Shown here: positions 1-7,533 of the stretch, piece after piece
Numbering within the stretch: the first letter of the stretch is position 1
Layout of the letters: every line of letters starts with the position of its first letter
Origin: BS750m-G4 sp964472195
Lineage (GTDB): Bacteria; Bacteroidota; Ignavibacteria; Tepidaquicellales; Tepidaquicellaceae
Assembly (NCBI GenBank): GCA_964472195.1
Contig: CAYYJH010000059.1
Location: 1 to 17,948 of the forward strand
Length of the DNA stretch: 17,948 nt
Direction of reading: 5' to 3'
Made by a program: the position numbers and the translations under genes
The notes under the pieces: model-generated
Database searches by the model: none
The model's input: the letters and a program-made list of their open reading frames with translations, nothing else
Told to the model about the DNA's origin: nothing

Positions 1-71
1 CAATTAGTTTATCTTTGTTGAAAAAGATTTAAGCTAAGAACTAATCAAACGCAATCTAATATCAATTTAAT

Positions 72-479
72 ATGACTGGAATATTTATAATCCTCGGGAG
101 TTTTTTCATCTCTTTGAAAGATGTCTGGAAAGATGTCGAGTTTCGTATATTGTTTGTTTTAATTGTACTCCTGTTATTTACGGGTGCCATATTTTACTCC
201 GAAGTCGAGGGGTATGACCTGATAGATTCTCTTTATTTCAGCGTGATGATAATGTCAACTATTGGATACGGAGAGCTTACTTTGTCGACTTCTACAGCCA
301 AGATATTCACTATCGTATATGCGTTTGTCAGCATAGGTGTTTTCATTACGTTAGGCAGTAAGATTGTATTGCTGTTTGTGGAAAGGAGCAAGATAAGCCA
401 GAAGAAAATAAAAGAATGGGAAAGAAGCAGGAAAATACACAGGCAGCAAAGAAAATCATCTGATAGAAAAAATCCCTGA
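72..479 (+). CDS. Two-TM potassium channel-like protein (Ion_trans_2)
   Basis: This 135-residue protein has the layout of a minimal K+ channel subunit of the Ion_trans_2 family. A first membrane helix lies at about residues 24-45, a re-entrant pore helix at about 49-62, the selectivity filter T63-I-G-Y-G67 follows, and a second helix spans about 77-103. The canonical filter is TVGYGD; here the residue after GYG is Glu68. After the second helix comes only a short basic tail (about residues 104-135, rich in Lys/Arg/Ser), so there is no RCK/TrkA-N regulatory domain. Such subunits assemble as tetramers in the inner membrane. An in-frame TAA at 57-59 lies upstream and ATG at 72 is the first start after it; no clear Shine-Dalgarno is visible. 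The next gene follows after 42 bases. Family membership is fairly sure; ion selectivity and gating are not. Confidence 0.8.
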   Translation: MTGIFIILGSFFISLKDVWKDVEFRILFVLIVLLLFTGAIFYSEVEGYDLIDSLYFSVMIMSTIGYGELTLSTSTAKIFTIVYAFVSIGVFITLGSKIVLLFVERSKISQKKIKEWERSRKIHRQQRKSSDRKNP

Positions 480-521
480 ATCTTTTTGCTAATAATTAGA
501 AAGGAATAAGAGTAAATATAT

Positions 522-1058
522 ATGCCTGAAGATAAAGAGTTTTCAATTTATGAATACAGAATAGCGAAAAGAGTCTATATTACTATACTCATGATAATTT
601 TGATATGGTGTCTGCTGATATTCGCTGCACCCGCTCTCTGGAATTTAGGTGGTATATTTTCGAAAATCTCGTTACTTATATATCAATTGTTTGCAACAAC
701 ATGTCATCAATTAGATGAAAGGTCTTTTCATGTGTTTGGTTATAAGCTTGGAGTGTGTTCAAGATGTACTTCTATTTATCTTGGATTTCTTTTGAGTACT
801 GTGATTTACCCTTTTTTTCACAGGATTGACAATAAAAAGCTTCCAGCAATTTGGTATTTATTAGTAGCTGCGTTATTGTTATTAATTGATTCTTCACTCG
901 AGATTTTCCATTTTCAAAATAACACTTTTTTGTCCCGGTCAGTGACGGGTTTTATACTCGGATTTGTTTTACCTTTTTACCTGATACCGGGCTTTGTCAA
1001 TTTTGTTCAGGAAGTAGTTTCAGTTTTTCAAAGTAATACAAACAACAAAAAAGAATAA
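522..1058 (+). CDS. DUF2085 family membrane protein
   Basis: This 178-residue integral membrane protein carries the DUF2085 signature. Cys61-His62-Gln63 sits just before an Glu-Arg-Ser-Phe stretch (66-69), and the motif C79-S-R-C82 is followed by a membrane helix. Hydrophobic segments are at about 18-40, 84-98, 108-124 and 138-162. The family is widespread and its function is not established. The paired CH and CxRC residues next to the membrane suggest metal or redox chemistry, but that is inference. The gene is followed after 11 bases by another membrane protein gene, so 522-2013 is probably one transcription unit. AAGGA occurs at 501-505, but it is 16 bases from the ATG, which is too far to be a confident ribosome binding site. 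Confidence 0.8.
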   Translation: MPEDKEFSIYEYRIAKRVYITILMIILIWCLLIFAAPALWNLGGIFSKISLLIYQLFATTCHQLDERSFHVFGYKLGVCSRCTSIYLGFLLSTVIYPFFHRIDNKKLPAIWYLLVAALLLLIDSSLEIFHFQNNTFLSRSVTGFILGFVLPFYLIPGFVNFVQEVVSVFQSNTNNKKE

Positions 1059-1069
1059 ATATAATTAAT

Positions 1070-1573
1070 ATGAATTCATCTCCTAATAGACTGGTGCCGG
1101 TTATTTTCGGTGCTCTCGTAATGACTCTAATTTCAACGTTTCCTTTAATAAATCTTATTAATGTCCTTTGTTGTTCTGGAATTATGCTCGGTGGATTTGC
1201 GGGAGTATTTTTTTATAATAAACAAATTCGAAATACCTCGATTGAACTCACGACAAAAGACGGCGGCATTATTGGATTGTTGTGTGGAATCATTTCAGCG
1301 GTATTGGTTTCAGGGATTAATTTATTAATGGTGTTATTTTCTGATGTAAATCCTATAACAGAAGCTTATGCTCTGCTTGAAAAATTTGGACAGCAATTAC
1401 CCCCGGAGGTGAACGAAACGATGGATAAATTTTCAGATGAATTTAATAAATATGGATTCTCGCCAACACTATCAGTATTATCACTTATTATTAATCTTGT
1501 CATCTATCCTCTCTTTGGAGCTGTTGGGGCTATGATAGGAGTTTCAATCTTAAAGAAAAGACAGGTTGATTGA
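1070..1573 (+). CDS. Hypothetical polytopic membrane protein
   Basis: I do not recognise a named family for this 167-residue protein. It is strongly hydrophobic. Two N-terminal helices lie within about residues 10-50, a glycine-rich third segment at about 65-90, and a fourth hydrophobic stretch at about 134-161. Between the third and fourth segments is a soluble, acidic and proline-containing loop (about 91-130) that ends near a Lys-Tyr-Gly-Phe. A Cys-Cys pair sits near residues 34-35. The layout resembles several small four-helix families of unknown function found in Bacteroidota and relatives, such as DUF4199, but I cannot assign it. It lies 11 bases after the DUF2085 gene and its stop overlaps the start of the DUF2752 gene, so it is very likely co-translated with both. 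Confidence 0.7.
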   Translation: MNSSPNRLVPVIFGALVMTLISTFPLINLINVLCCSGIMLGGFAGVFFYNKQIRNTSIELTTKDGGIIGLLCGIISAVLVSGINLLMVLFSDVNPITEAYALLEKFGQQLPPEVNETMDKFSDEFNKYGFSPTLSVLSLIINLVIYPLFGAVGAMIGVSILKKRQVD

Positions 1574-2013
1574 AGTTTTTCTCACTAAAAAAAATCAATT
1601 CAAAAGAATCCTGGAGAATAAAGGGTATTATCGTAAGCATTATTGGAATCAGCTTACTTTCAATTTGGATTTCACCTTATAAATTATTTTATAAACTTCT
1701 TATTGAAAAAGGAGTAAACACTACAGATGAATCATACTGCTTAATGTTAGATGTAACCGGTATCCCGTGTCCTTTTTGTGGTCTTGCGAGAGGTTTTCTT
1801 CAGTTTACAAAATTGAATTTTGAAAAAAGTCTTTACTACAATCCATCTTCTTTATTTTTATTTGCATCCGGCGGATTAATTATGCTTGTCGTTTTTACTT
1901 TGAGTTTATTCAATTATAAAATATATATTAAGAATTATAATATAATTTGGCTTGTTATATTGATTGTGTTTGTAATAGTCTGGATACTAAATATTTTTTG
2001 GGGACACCACTGA
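1570..2013 (+). CDS. DUF2752 family membrane protein
   Basis: This 147-residue membrane protein carries the DUF2752 hallmark C67-P-F-C70-G-L-A-R74 in a loop between an N-terminal helix (about 17-35) and two later helices (about 88-112 and 122-143). It is followed by the typical Asn-Pro in a Tyr-Tyr-Asn-Pro stretch. The family's function is unknown. The CPxCG motif resembles a zinc- or redox-type knuckle, but no biochemical role can be claimed. The start is a TTG at 1570-1572 that overlaps the TGA stop of the previous gene in the four bases TTGA. No ATG or GTG occurs before the cysteine motif in this frame except one at Met59, which would delete the first helix, so TTG with translational coupling is the reasonable choice. 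It closes the membrane-protein cluster. Confidence 0.8.
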   Translation: MKFFSLKKINSKESWRIKGIIVSIIGISLLSIWISPYKLFYKLLIEKGVNTTDESYCLMLDVTGIPCPFCGLARGFLQFTKLNFEKSLYYNPSSLFLFASGGLIMLVVFTLSLFNYKIYIKNYNIIWLVILIVFVIVWILNIFWGHH

Positions 2014-2116
2014 GTGATATTGCAGAGAGTTCTATGTTTATGTAGATTATGATTTGAATGTGAAATTATTTAAATTTATTTTTACCAAACGTACATGCTA
2101 AACAACTTTTATTTAT

Positions 2117-3217
2117 ATGTTTGAATATTCAGGAGCTATACACATGCATTCAACATATTCCGATGGAACAGGAACAGTTGAAGAGATTGCTTCTTTCGCG
2201 AATGAAACGAATCTTGATTTTATTGTATTAACAGACCACAATAACATTAAAGCTAAAGAAGACGGCTATGAAACGTGGTTTGGTAAAACGCTTGTTATTG
2301 TAGGTTGTGAGATAAATGATTTGGAAAACAAGAATCATTACCTTGCGTTTGGGATGGACGAATTAGTAGGAACCGATAGAGAATTACATAATGGGGAATT
2401 CGGTAATGAGCTACCGGTGAAAGAATATGTAAAAGAAATAAAAAAGAAAGGCGGTGTCGGTTTTATAGCACATCCATTCGAAAAAAGAAAGCATATTCCC
2501 GGGCACCCTGCTTTTCCCTGGACTGCATGGGATAGTGAATTTGATGGCATCGAGATATGGAATCACATGAGTGAATGGACCGAAGGTCTTACAGATTCAA
2601 ACAAAGTCCAGAGGTTCTTGCATCCTTTGAAATCAATTGTTGCACCTGAGAAAAAAGCCGTAAAGAAATGGGACGAATTAAATAAAAAAAGAAAGGTTGT
2701 TGCTATCGGTAGTGTTGACGCACATGCTCACAAACAGAATGTTTTAGGATTTTATGAGGTTGAAATATTCCCTTACAAAATTTTATTTAAATCAATTAGA
2801 ACTCATGTTTTTGTCAATACGCAATTACAACCGAATATAAAAAGTAATTTCCAGTTTGATAAAAATCAGATTATCGATGCTTTACGGAAAGGGTGCTCTT
2901 TTATCGTAAACAGCTATCATGGTGATGGGAGGGGTTTTCGTTTTTTTGCAGAGTACGACGGTAAAATGTTTAACATGGGTGATGTGATACCTTATGATAA
3001 AACTAAAAATAAAAAAATTACATTGAATACATACCTTCCAAAAGAATCCAGAATCAAGCTTATTAAAAATGGAAAATGTATTGATGAACATGACGGTTTG
3101 AATTTGTTATGGGATTGTGATGAAGCAGGGAATTACAGGGTGGAGTGCTGGATGGGAGAGAAAGCCTGGATTTTTTCGAATCATATAAGAGTCACTGAAA
3201 AGGATTTTAAAAACTAA
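2117..3217 (+). CDS. PHP-domain metal-dependent phosphoesterase
   Basis: The N-terminal ~230 residues form a PHP domain with its metal-binding residues in order: H9-x-H11, D16, the Thr-Asp40-His41 motif, Glu65, His119 in a Phe-Ile-Ala-His-Pro segment, and Asp201-x-His203 near the end. This is a trinuclear metal site of the PHP (polymerase and histidinol phosphatase) superfamily. The C-terminal ~140 residues look beta-rich and may be a small sandwich domain, as in CehA-type PHP proteins. It lacks polymerase modules, so it is neither DnaE nor PolX. The likely role is a soluble phosphoesterase or nucleotidase of unknown substrate. It ends nine bases before purF in the same reading frame, so a link to nucleotide metabolism is possible but not shown. 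The start is ATG at 2117. Confidence 0.85.
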   Translation: MFEYSGAIHMHSTYSDGTGTVEEIASFANETNLDFIVLTDHNNIKAKEDGYETWFGKTLVIVGCEINDLENKNHYLAFGMDELVGTDRELHNGEFGNELPVKEYVKEIKKKGGVGFIAHPFEKRKHIPGHPAFPWTAWDSEFDGIEIWNHMSEWTEGLTDSNKVQRFLHPLKSIVAPEKKAVKKWDELNKKRKVVAIGSVDAHAHKQNVLGFYEVEIFPYKILFKSIRTHVFVNTQLQPNIKSNFQFDKNQIIDALRKGCSFIVNSYHGDGRGFRFFAEYDGKMFNMGDVIPYDKTKNKKITLNTYLPKESRIKLIKNGKCIDEHDGLNLLWDCDEAGNYRVECWMGEKAWIFSNHIRVTEKDFKN

Positions 3218-3226
3218 AAGAGAACA

Positions 3227-4768
3227 TTGAATTTTATAAAACCACTGAATATAAAGCATAATCAACCCGAAACGAAATCTGTACACGCTAATTGTGGAGT
3301 GTTCGGAATATACAATCATCCGAAAGCGGCAATTTTAACTTATTATGGACTCCATGCCCTTCAGCACAGAGGACAGGAAGCAGCCGGTATTGTTACATCG
3401 GAGTATCTTGCTAAAGAAAAGAAATATCATTTTAATATTCACAAAGGACTCGGTCTTGTTCAAAGTGTATTTTCTGATTATAATATACTAACGGAAATTT
3501 TAAAAGGGAATTCTGCTTTAGGTCATAACAGGTATTCGACTACAGGGGCTTCTAATAAAAGAGCAAATATACAGCCGTTCAGGGTGCATTATAAGGATGG
3601 AAATATAGCTCTTTCCCATAACGGAAACCTTACGAATACAAAAATCTTGAGAAGTATGCTTGAAGACGCGGGAACGATCTTTCAAACTTCAACTGACAGT
3701 GAAATAATCCTGCATCTCATTGCAAAGAGTAAGGAGCAGGAAATCGACAAGAAAGTTCTCGATGCTTTTTCACAGGTGAAAGGTGCGTATTCAATGTGTA
3801 TTATGACTGATGACAAGCTAATTGCGGCAAGAGATCCTTATGGAGTTCGTCCATTGGCGCTGGGAGTTCTTGAAGATAGTTTCGTTTTTGCCTCGGAAAC
3901 AACGGCTCTCGACATAATAAATGCCGAATATATACGGGACGTAGAACCGGGTGAATTAATAGTGATTGACAAAGATGTTATTAAAAGTAAACGGGTAAAA
4001 TCATATAAAATAGCAGAAGCAGAGAAATACAAACATTGTATATTCGAATATATTTATTTTTCACGTCCGGACAGTACGATCTTTGGTGAAAAAGTTGATA
4101 AAGTAAGAAGGAAAATTGCAAAAAACCTTGCAATAGAAAAACCACCTCCCGAAAAAGATAATATTAACGATAGCGATGAAAAAAAAGTTGTAATAATAAA
4201 TGTCCCGGATTCTTCTAATACTGCAACTATAGGGTATTTCAATGAATCAGTCAAAGTAAATAAGGGCGTGAAATTAGAAATTGGTTTAATAAGAAGCCAT
4301 TACGTTGGTAGAACATTTATTCAACCGGGACAGGATAAGAGAAAAATGAGAGTTAAGATTAAATTCAATACAGTTAAAGGTGTTTTGGAAGGAAGAAAAG
4401 TTGTTGTTGTTGACGATTCGATTGTTCGGGGAACAACTTCAAAACTTCTTGTCGATTTAATAAAAAAAGCCAAGCCAAAAGAAATTCATCTCAGGATCAC
4501 ATCTCCACCAATTGTATCACCTTGTTATTATGGGATGGACTTTCCATCAAAAGAAGAATTGATTGCTAACCAGCATAATAAAAACGTCGAGAGTATAAGA
4601 AAAAAACTCGGAGTCGATAGTCTCGAATATCTTTCATTGGAGCAGTTAATTAACTCAGTACCGCATGATAATCCTAAAACTGACTATTGTACAGCTTGTT
4701 TTAATTGTCAGTATCCTATTCCAATTGAGAAGATTATTGAAACTGAGAAAGATGAATTTGATGATTGA
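3227..4768 (+). CDS. purF: Amidophosphoribosyltransferase (PurF)
   Basis: PurF makes phosphoribosylamine from PRPP and glutamine, the first committed step of de novo purine synthesis in the cytoplasm. The N-terminal Ntn glutaminase domain begins at Cys23 (Asn-Cys-Gly-Val-Phe-Gly), so a 22-residue propeptide must be removed. The Leu-Gln-His-Arg-Gly-Gln and Gly-His-Asn-Arg-Tyr-Ser-Thr motifs follow. The phosphoribosyltransferase half has the PRPP loop D396-D-S-I-V-R-G-T-T404. Four cysteines at the positions of the Bacillus-type 4Fe-4S ligands are present (Cys271, Cys433, Cys488, Cys491). At 513 residues it is longer than the Bacillus enzyme, partly from a charged, proline-rich insertion at about 304-320. 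The only usable start is TTG at 3227, because the PHP gene's TAA lies in the same frame four codons upstream. No other purine gene is nearby. Confidence 0.97.
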   Translation: MNFIKPLNIKHNQPETKSVHANCGVFGIYNHPKAAILTYYGLHALQHRGQEAAGIVTSEYLAKEKKYHFNIHKGLGLVQSVFSDYNILTEILKGNSALGHNRYSTTGASNKRANIQPFRVHYKDGNIALSHNGNLTNTKILRSMLEDAGTIFQTSTDSEIILHLIAKSKEQEIDKKVLDAFSQVKGAYSMCIMTDDKLIAARDPYGVRPLALGVLEDSFVFASETTALDIINAEYIRDVEPGELIVIDKDVIKSKRVKSYKIAEAEKYKHCIFEYIYFSRPDSTIFGEKVDKVRRKIAKNLAIEKPPPEKDNINDSDEKKVVIINVPDSSNTATIGYFNESVKVNKGVKLEIGLIRSHYVGRTFIQPGQDKRKMRVKIKFNTVKGVLEGRKVVVVDDSIVRGTTSKLLVDLIKKAKPKEIHLRITSPPIVSPCYYGMDFPSKEELIANQHNKNVESIRKKLGVDSLEYLSLEQLINSVPHDNPKTDYCTACFNCQYPIPIEKIIETEKDEFDD

Positions 4769-4821
4769 GATTTTTCATTTAATATCATTAACAAAAACTG
4801 TTTTCACATAAAATAAAAATA

Positions 4822-6153
4822 ATGACAAAAGAGCAAAGAAGTTTTCATAAGTCAAGACGTAAAGAGTTATTGGCATTGCTTGAAAAAGATTCTTTGTTAT
4901 TAATTCTGGGTAATTCTTTGAGAAATAAGTCATTTGATCAGAATTATGTTTTTAAACAAAACAAAAACTTTTACTATTTAACGGGATTTAAAGAACCATC
5001 TACAGCATTATTAATGTCAAACAGGGGAATCAAGTACTGCGATGAGGAATCGAAAAAACTTTGTACGACAAATGAAATATTATTTGTCCAACCCCGTAAC
5101 AAAAATTTAGAACATTGGGAGGGGAAAAGGCTTGGAGCTGAAAACGTAAAACGTGAACTTGATGTGAAAACAGGTTTAGTAAACTCAAAAATATTTAAAG
5201 TGCTTGATAAGAATATTTATAATGGATTTACGAAATTGTACCTAAATTTTTCTGACCTTGTGACTTTGTATGGAGATATGCAAATGCATTTAGACCCTTT
5301 TCTCAACAATCTAAAATTATATTCAGCAAATATTCAAATATCAGATATCTCATACAAACTCGGATTGATGAGAAGCATAAAAGCAGATTATGAAATTAAT
5401 CAAACGTTTAAAGCAGTCGATAATACAGTTGAATCATTTATTGAAACTTTAAAAAATATTAAACCTGGATTATTTGAATATCAGGTTCAATCAATGTTAG
5501 AAAGTAATTATATATCTAAAGGTGCGAGTGATGTTGCTTTTACAACTATAGCAGCAGCAGGGAATAATTCGTGCACATTGCATTACGAAGCAAATCGAAG
5601 CAGATTAAAAAATGGAGAATTGTTGCTTATCGATTCAGGAGCTGAGCATAATTATTACAATGCTGATATCACAAGAACCATACCGGTCAACGGAAAATTT
5701 TCGACTGAACAAAAATTGATTTATGACTTAGTGCTTAAAGCAAATAAAGAATGCATAAAAAAAATTAAGCCGGGTGTTGAATTCAGCTATCTTGATAGAT
5801 ATTGTAAATCAATATTAGCATCCGGTTTATTAAAGCTCGGTCTTATTAAAGAAAGAAAAGAGGTATCTAAATTTTATACACATAATTTAGGGCATCACAT
5901 TGGTTTGGATACACATGATGCAGTACCTTTTACAAAGAATAAAGTCAGCACAATAGATAAATTAAAACCCCGTAACATAATAACCGTTGAACCGGGGCTG
6001 TATATCTCGAATGACGCAAAAGGTGTTCCTAAAAAATTTAAAGGTATTGGAATTCGAATAGAGGATGATGTATTAGTAACAAAATACGGCTGCAAAGTTC
6101 TATCGAAAAATTTACCAAAAGAGATTAAGGAAATAGAAAGCCTTATTAAATAA
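4822..6153 (+). CDS. pepP: Xaa-Pro aminopeptidase P (M24B)
   Basis: This 443-residue enzyme matches bacterial aminopeptidase P in length (about 440). These enzymes remove an N-terminal residue that precedes proline. An N-terminal AMP_N domain covers about residues 1-170, including a Phe-Tyr-Tyr-Leu-Thr-Gly-Phe segment. The C-terminal pita-bread M24 domain has all five ligands of the dinuclear metal site: Asp271, Asp282, His358 (in H-N-L-G-H-H-I-G), Glu390 (in Val-Glu-Pro-Gly) and Glu414 (in Arg-Ile-Glu-Asp). His354 and His365 match the other conserved active-site histidines. No signal peptide is visible, so it is cytosolic. The start is ATG at 4822, 53 bases after purF, with no strong Shine-Dalgarno. 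I am confident of the family; the pepP symbol is the natural choice, and prolidase is less likely because of the AMP_N domain. Confidence 0.93.
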   Translation: MTKEQRSFHKSRRKELLALLEKDSLLLILGNSLRNKSFDQNYVFKQNKNFYYLTGFKEPSTALLMSNRGIKYCDEESKKLCTTNEILFVQPRNKNLEHWEGKRLGAENVKRELDVKTGLVNSKIFKVLDKNIYNGFTKLYLNFSDLVTLYGDMQMHLDPFLNNLKLYSANIQISDISYKLGLMRSIKADYEINQTFKAVDNTVESFIETLKNIKPGLFEYQVQSMLESNYISKGASDVAFTTIAAAGNNSCTLHYEANRSRLKNGELLLIDSGAEHNYYNADITRTIPVNGKFSTEQKLIYDLVLKANKECIKKIKPGVEFSYLDRYCKSILASGLLKLGLIKERKEVSKFYTHNLGHHIGLDTHDAVPFTKNKVSTIDKLKPRNIITVEPGLYISNDAKGVPKKFKGIGIRIEDDVLVTKYGCKVLSKNLPKEIKEIESLIK

Positions 6154-6202
6154 GATAGTAGTAAATTCATTTAAAATTAATTAATCCGATAAATAGTTTA
6201 TT

Positions 6203-7063
6203 ATGAAATTCATAACTTTAATTTTATTCCTTGTACTGATTGCGAATATAGCTTTCACATCTGATAAACCTGCCTATAAAATTTTTGATAAAAGTGGTGA
6301 TGAGGTTTCTTATGAAGACATGCTTGATCGATTGAGGGAAGCAAATATAGTTATGTTTGGAGAGCAGCATAACAATCCTGTTTGCCATTGGCTTCAGTAT
6401 GAAGTAACAAAAGATTTATTTGAAACAAACAAAGGCTCCCTGTTACTAGGAGCAGAGATGTTTGAAGCAGACGACCAGTTAATAGTAGATGAATATCTAA
6501 ACGGAAAGTTGACCGATAAAAACTTTGAACAGGAAGCAAAGCTGTGGGGTAATTTTAAAACAGATTACAAACCTCTTCTTGAATTTGCTAAAACAAATAA
6601 TCTCGATTTTATTGCAACAAATATTCCCCGACGGTATGCCTCGCTTGTTTATTCAAGAGGTCTCGATGCATTAGATAGTTTAGCAAAAGATGCTTATAGT
6701 TGGATTGCTCCACTTCCCATAAATGTTGACCTCGAGCTTAAATGTTATAAAGATATATTGGAAAAAGCAGAGGGGCACGGCGGTGATAATCTACCTTATG
6801 CTCAAGCGATAAAAGATGCTACAATGGCATATTTCATCTTAAAGAATTATAAGAGTGGTGATCTGTTCTTACACTTTGACGGGGCTTATCATTCTGATAA
6901 TTTCGAAGGTATAGTTTGGTATTTGAAAAAGGATAAACCAAAGTTGGATGTTGTGACCATATCCTCGGTTGAACAAAATGATCTTGATGAACTAAAAGAA
7001 GATTTTTACGGACTGGCAGATTTTATTATCTGTATAGATGAAAATATGACTAAGACGCATTAG
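6203..7063 (+). CDS. Exported ChaN-like protein (haem-binding uptake family)
   Basis: This 286-residue protein starts with a signal peptide (Met-Lys, then a hydrophobic core at about residues 3-18) but has no cysteine lipobox, so it is probably a soluble periplasmic protein and not a lipoprotein. The mature part matches the Cofac_haem_bdg (ChaN/DUF399) family. It has G53-E-Q-H56 early on, a Gly-Ala-Glu-Met-Phe-Glu segment near 93, a Trp-Gly-Asn-Phe near residue 115, an Ile-Pro-Arg-Arg-Tyr-Ala segment near 141, and a Gly-Ala-Tyr-His near 230. ChaN of Campylobacter binds two haems at a dimer interface and is linked to iron uptake. Whether this homologue binds haem is inferred only, and no iron-uptake gene is adjacent. 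Met near residue 1 with a clean n-region supports the ATG at 6203. Confidence 0.82.
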   Translation: MKFITLILFLVLIANIAFTSDKPAYKIFDKSGDEVSYEDMLDRLREANIVMFGEQHNNPVCHWLQYEVTKDLFETNKGSLLLGAEMFEADDQLIVDEYLNGKLTDKNFEQEAKLWGNFKTDYKPLLEFAKTNNLDFIATNIPRRYASLVYSRGLDALDSLAKDAYSWIAPLPINVDLELKCYKDILEKAEGHGGDNLPYAQAIKDATMAYFILKNYKSGDLFLHFDGAYHSDNFEGIVWYLKKDKPKLDVVTISSVEQNDLDELKEDFYGLADFIICIDENMTKTH

Positions 7064-7232
7064 TAACTTATTCTATAAATTATTAGAAAATTCTTACGTC
7101 AAACTTAATTGTAAATTTATTTTATAGAAAACTAATATCTTGGATTTTTTGTTATCTATTTACAAATGTATTATTTATCCATATATTAAAACTAAAAAGG
7201 AAAAAGTAATATTATAAATTTTTTTACTTATT

Positions 7233-7239
7233 AGGGGAG
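7233..7239 (+). promoter_or_regulatory. Strong Shine-Dalgarno of the 78-aa gene
   Basis: AGGGGAG lies four bases before the ATG at 7244. It is notable because nearly all other plus-strand genes here have no recognisable Shine-Dalgarno, and it supports the small gene as real. Confidence 0.7.
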
Positions 7240-7243
7240 CATT

Positions 7244-7480
7244 ATGGGGATTAACGGTCTTGATCTTGATGGATTAAGAAAGAAAGGAATCAGCTTTTGT
7301 ACTGATTGTGAAACTGATCTCGAAAATTTTTGTTTTTCTTTCGAGATTAATAACCTGGACGTATTGAAAAAGAAAGTTGAACATTGTAGGTTGAATGGCA
7401 GATTAGATGGTACTTTCTGTGCGAAATTATTTATTGCAAGTTCTTATACGTTAGATTCAATGTGGCTTGAGGACGAATAA
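7244..7480 (+). CDS. Small cysteine-rich hypothetical protein
   Basis: This 78-residue protein belongs to no family I recognise. It has five cysteines (19, 22, 30, 48, 59), the first two in a C-T-D-C arrangement, and is overall acidic with a Glu-Asp-Glu C-terminus. A lysine-rich segment at about 41-44 lies just before His47-Cys48. There is no signal peptide and no membrane helix. The cysteines could bind a metal or be redox active, but the spacing matches no standard zinc ribbon or ferredoxin that I know. The clear AGGGGAG ribosome binding site and a 180-base AT-rich leader (7064-7243) argue for a real, separately expressed gene. It is the last plus-strand gene before the convergent lyase gene. 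Confidence 0.6.
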   Translation: MGINGLDLDGLRKKGISFCTDCETDLENFCFSFEINNLDVLKKKVEHCRLNGRLDGTFCAKLFIASSYTLDSMWLEDE

Positions 7481-7488
7481 TTAATATA

Positions 7489-7511
7489 TACTATCTATTT
7501 AGGTGATAGTA
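7489..7511. terminator. Possible weak hairpin between convergent genes
   Basis: A 7-bp inverted repeat, TACTATC (7489-7495) with GATAGTA (7505-7511), has a 9-base loop and lies between the stop of the 78-aa gene and the stop of the lyase gene. It is in the right place for a shared terminator, but the stem is AT-rich and neither side has a good T-run, so this is a weak call. Confidence 0.25.
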
Positions 7512-7533
7512 CATTCTAATAAAACAGCTTACC

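Noticed and set aside
72..2013. A defence or toxin system in the membrane-protein cluster
   Set aside because: There is no nuclease, sensor, NTPase or phage-related gene nearby; the only support would be that the proteins are small and membrane bound.
7071..7129. Inverted repeat TTCTATAAA / TTTATAGAA as an operator or terminator
   Set aside because: The arms are nine AT-only-like bases separated by 41 bases in very AT-rich DNA; this is expected by chance.
7140..7174. Sigma-70-like promoter (TTGGAT and TATTAT) for the 78-aa gene
   Set aside because: The spacing is 23 bases, too long, and FCB-group promoters follow a different consensus, which I could not find clearly here.
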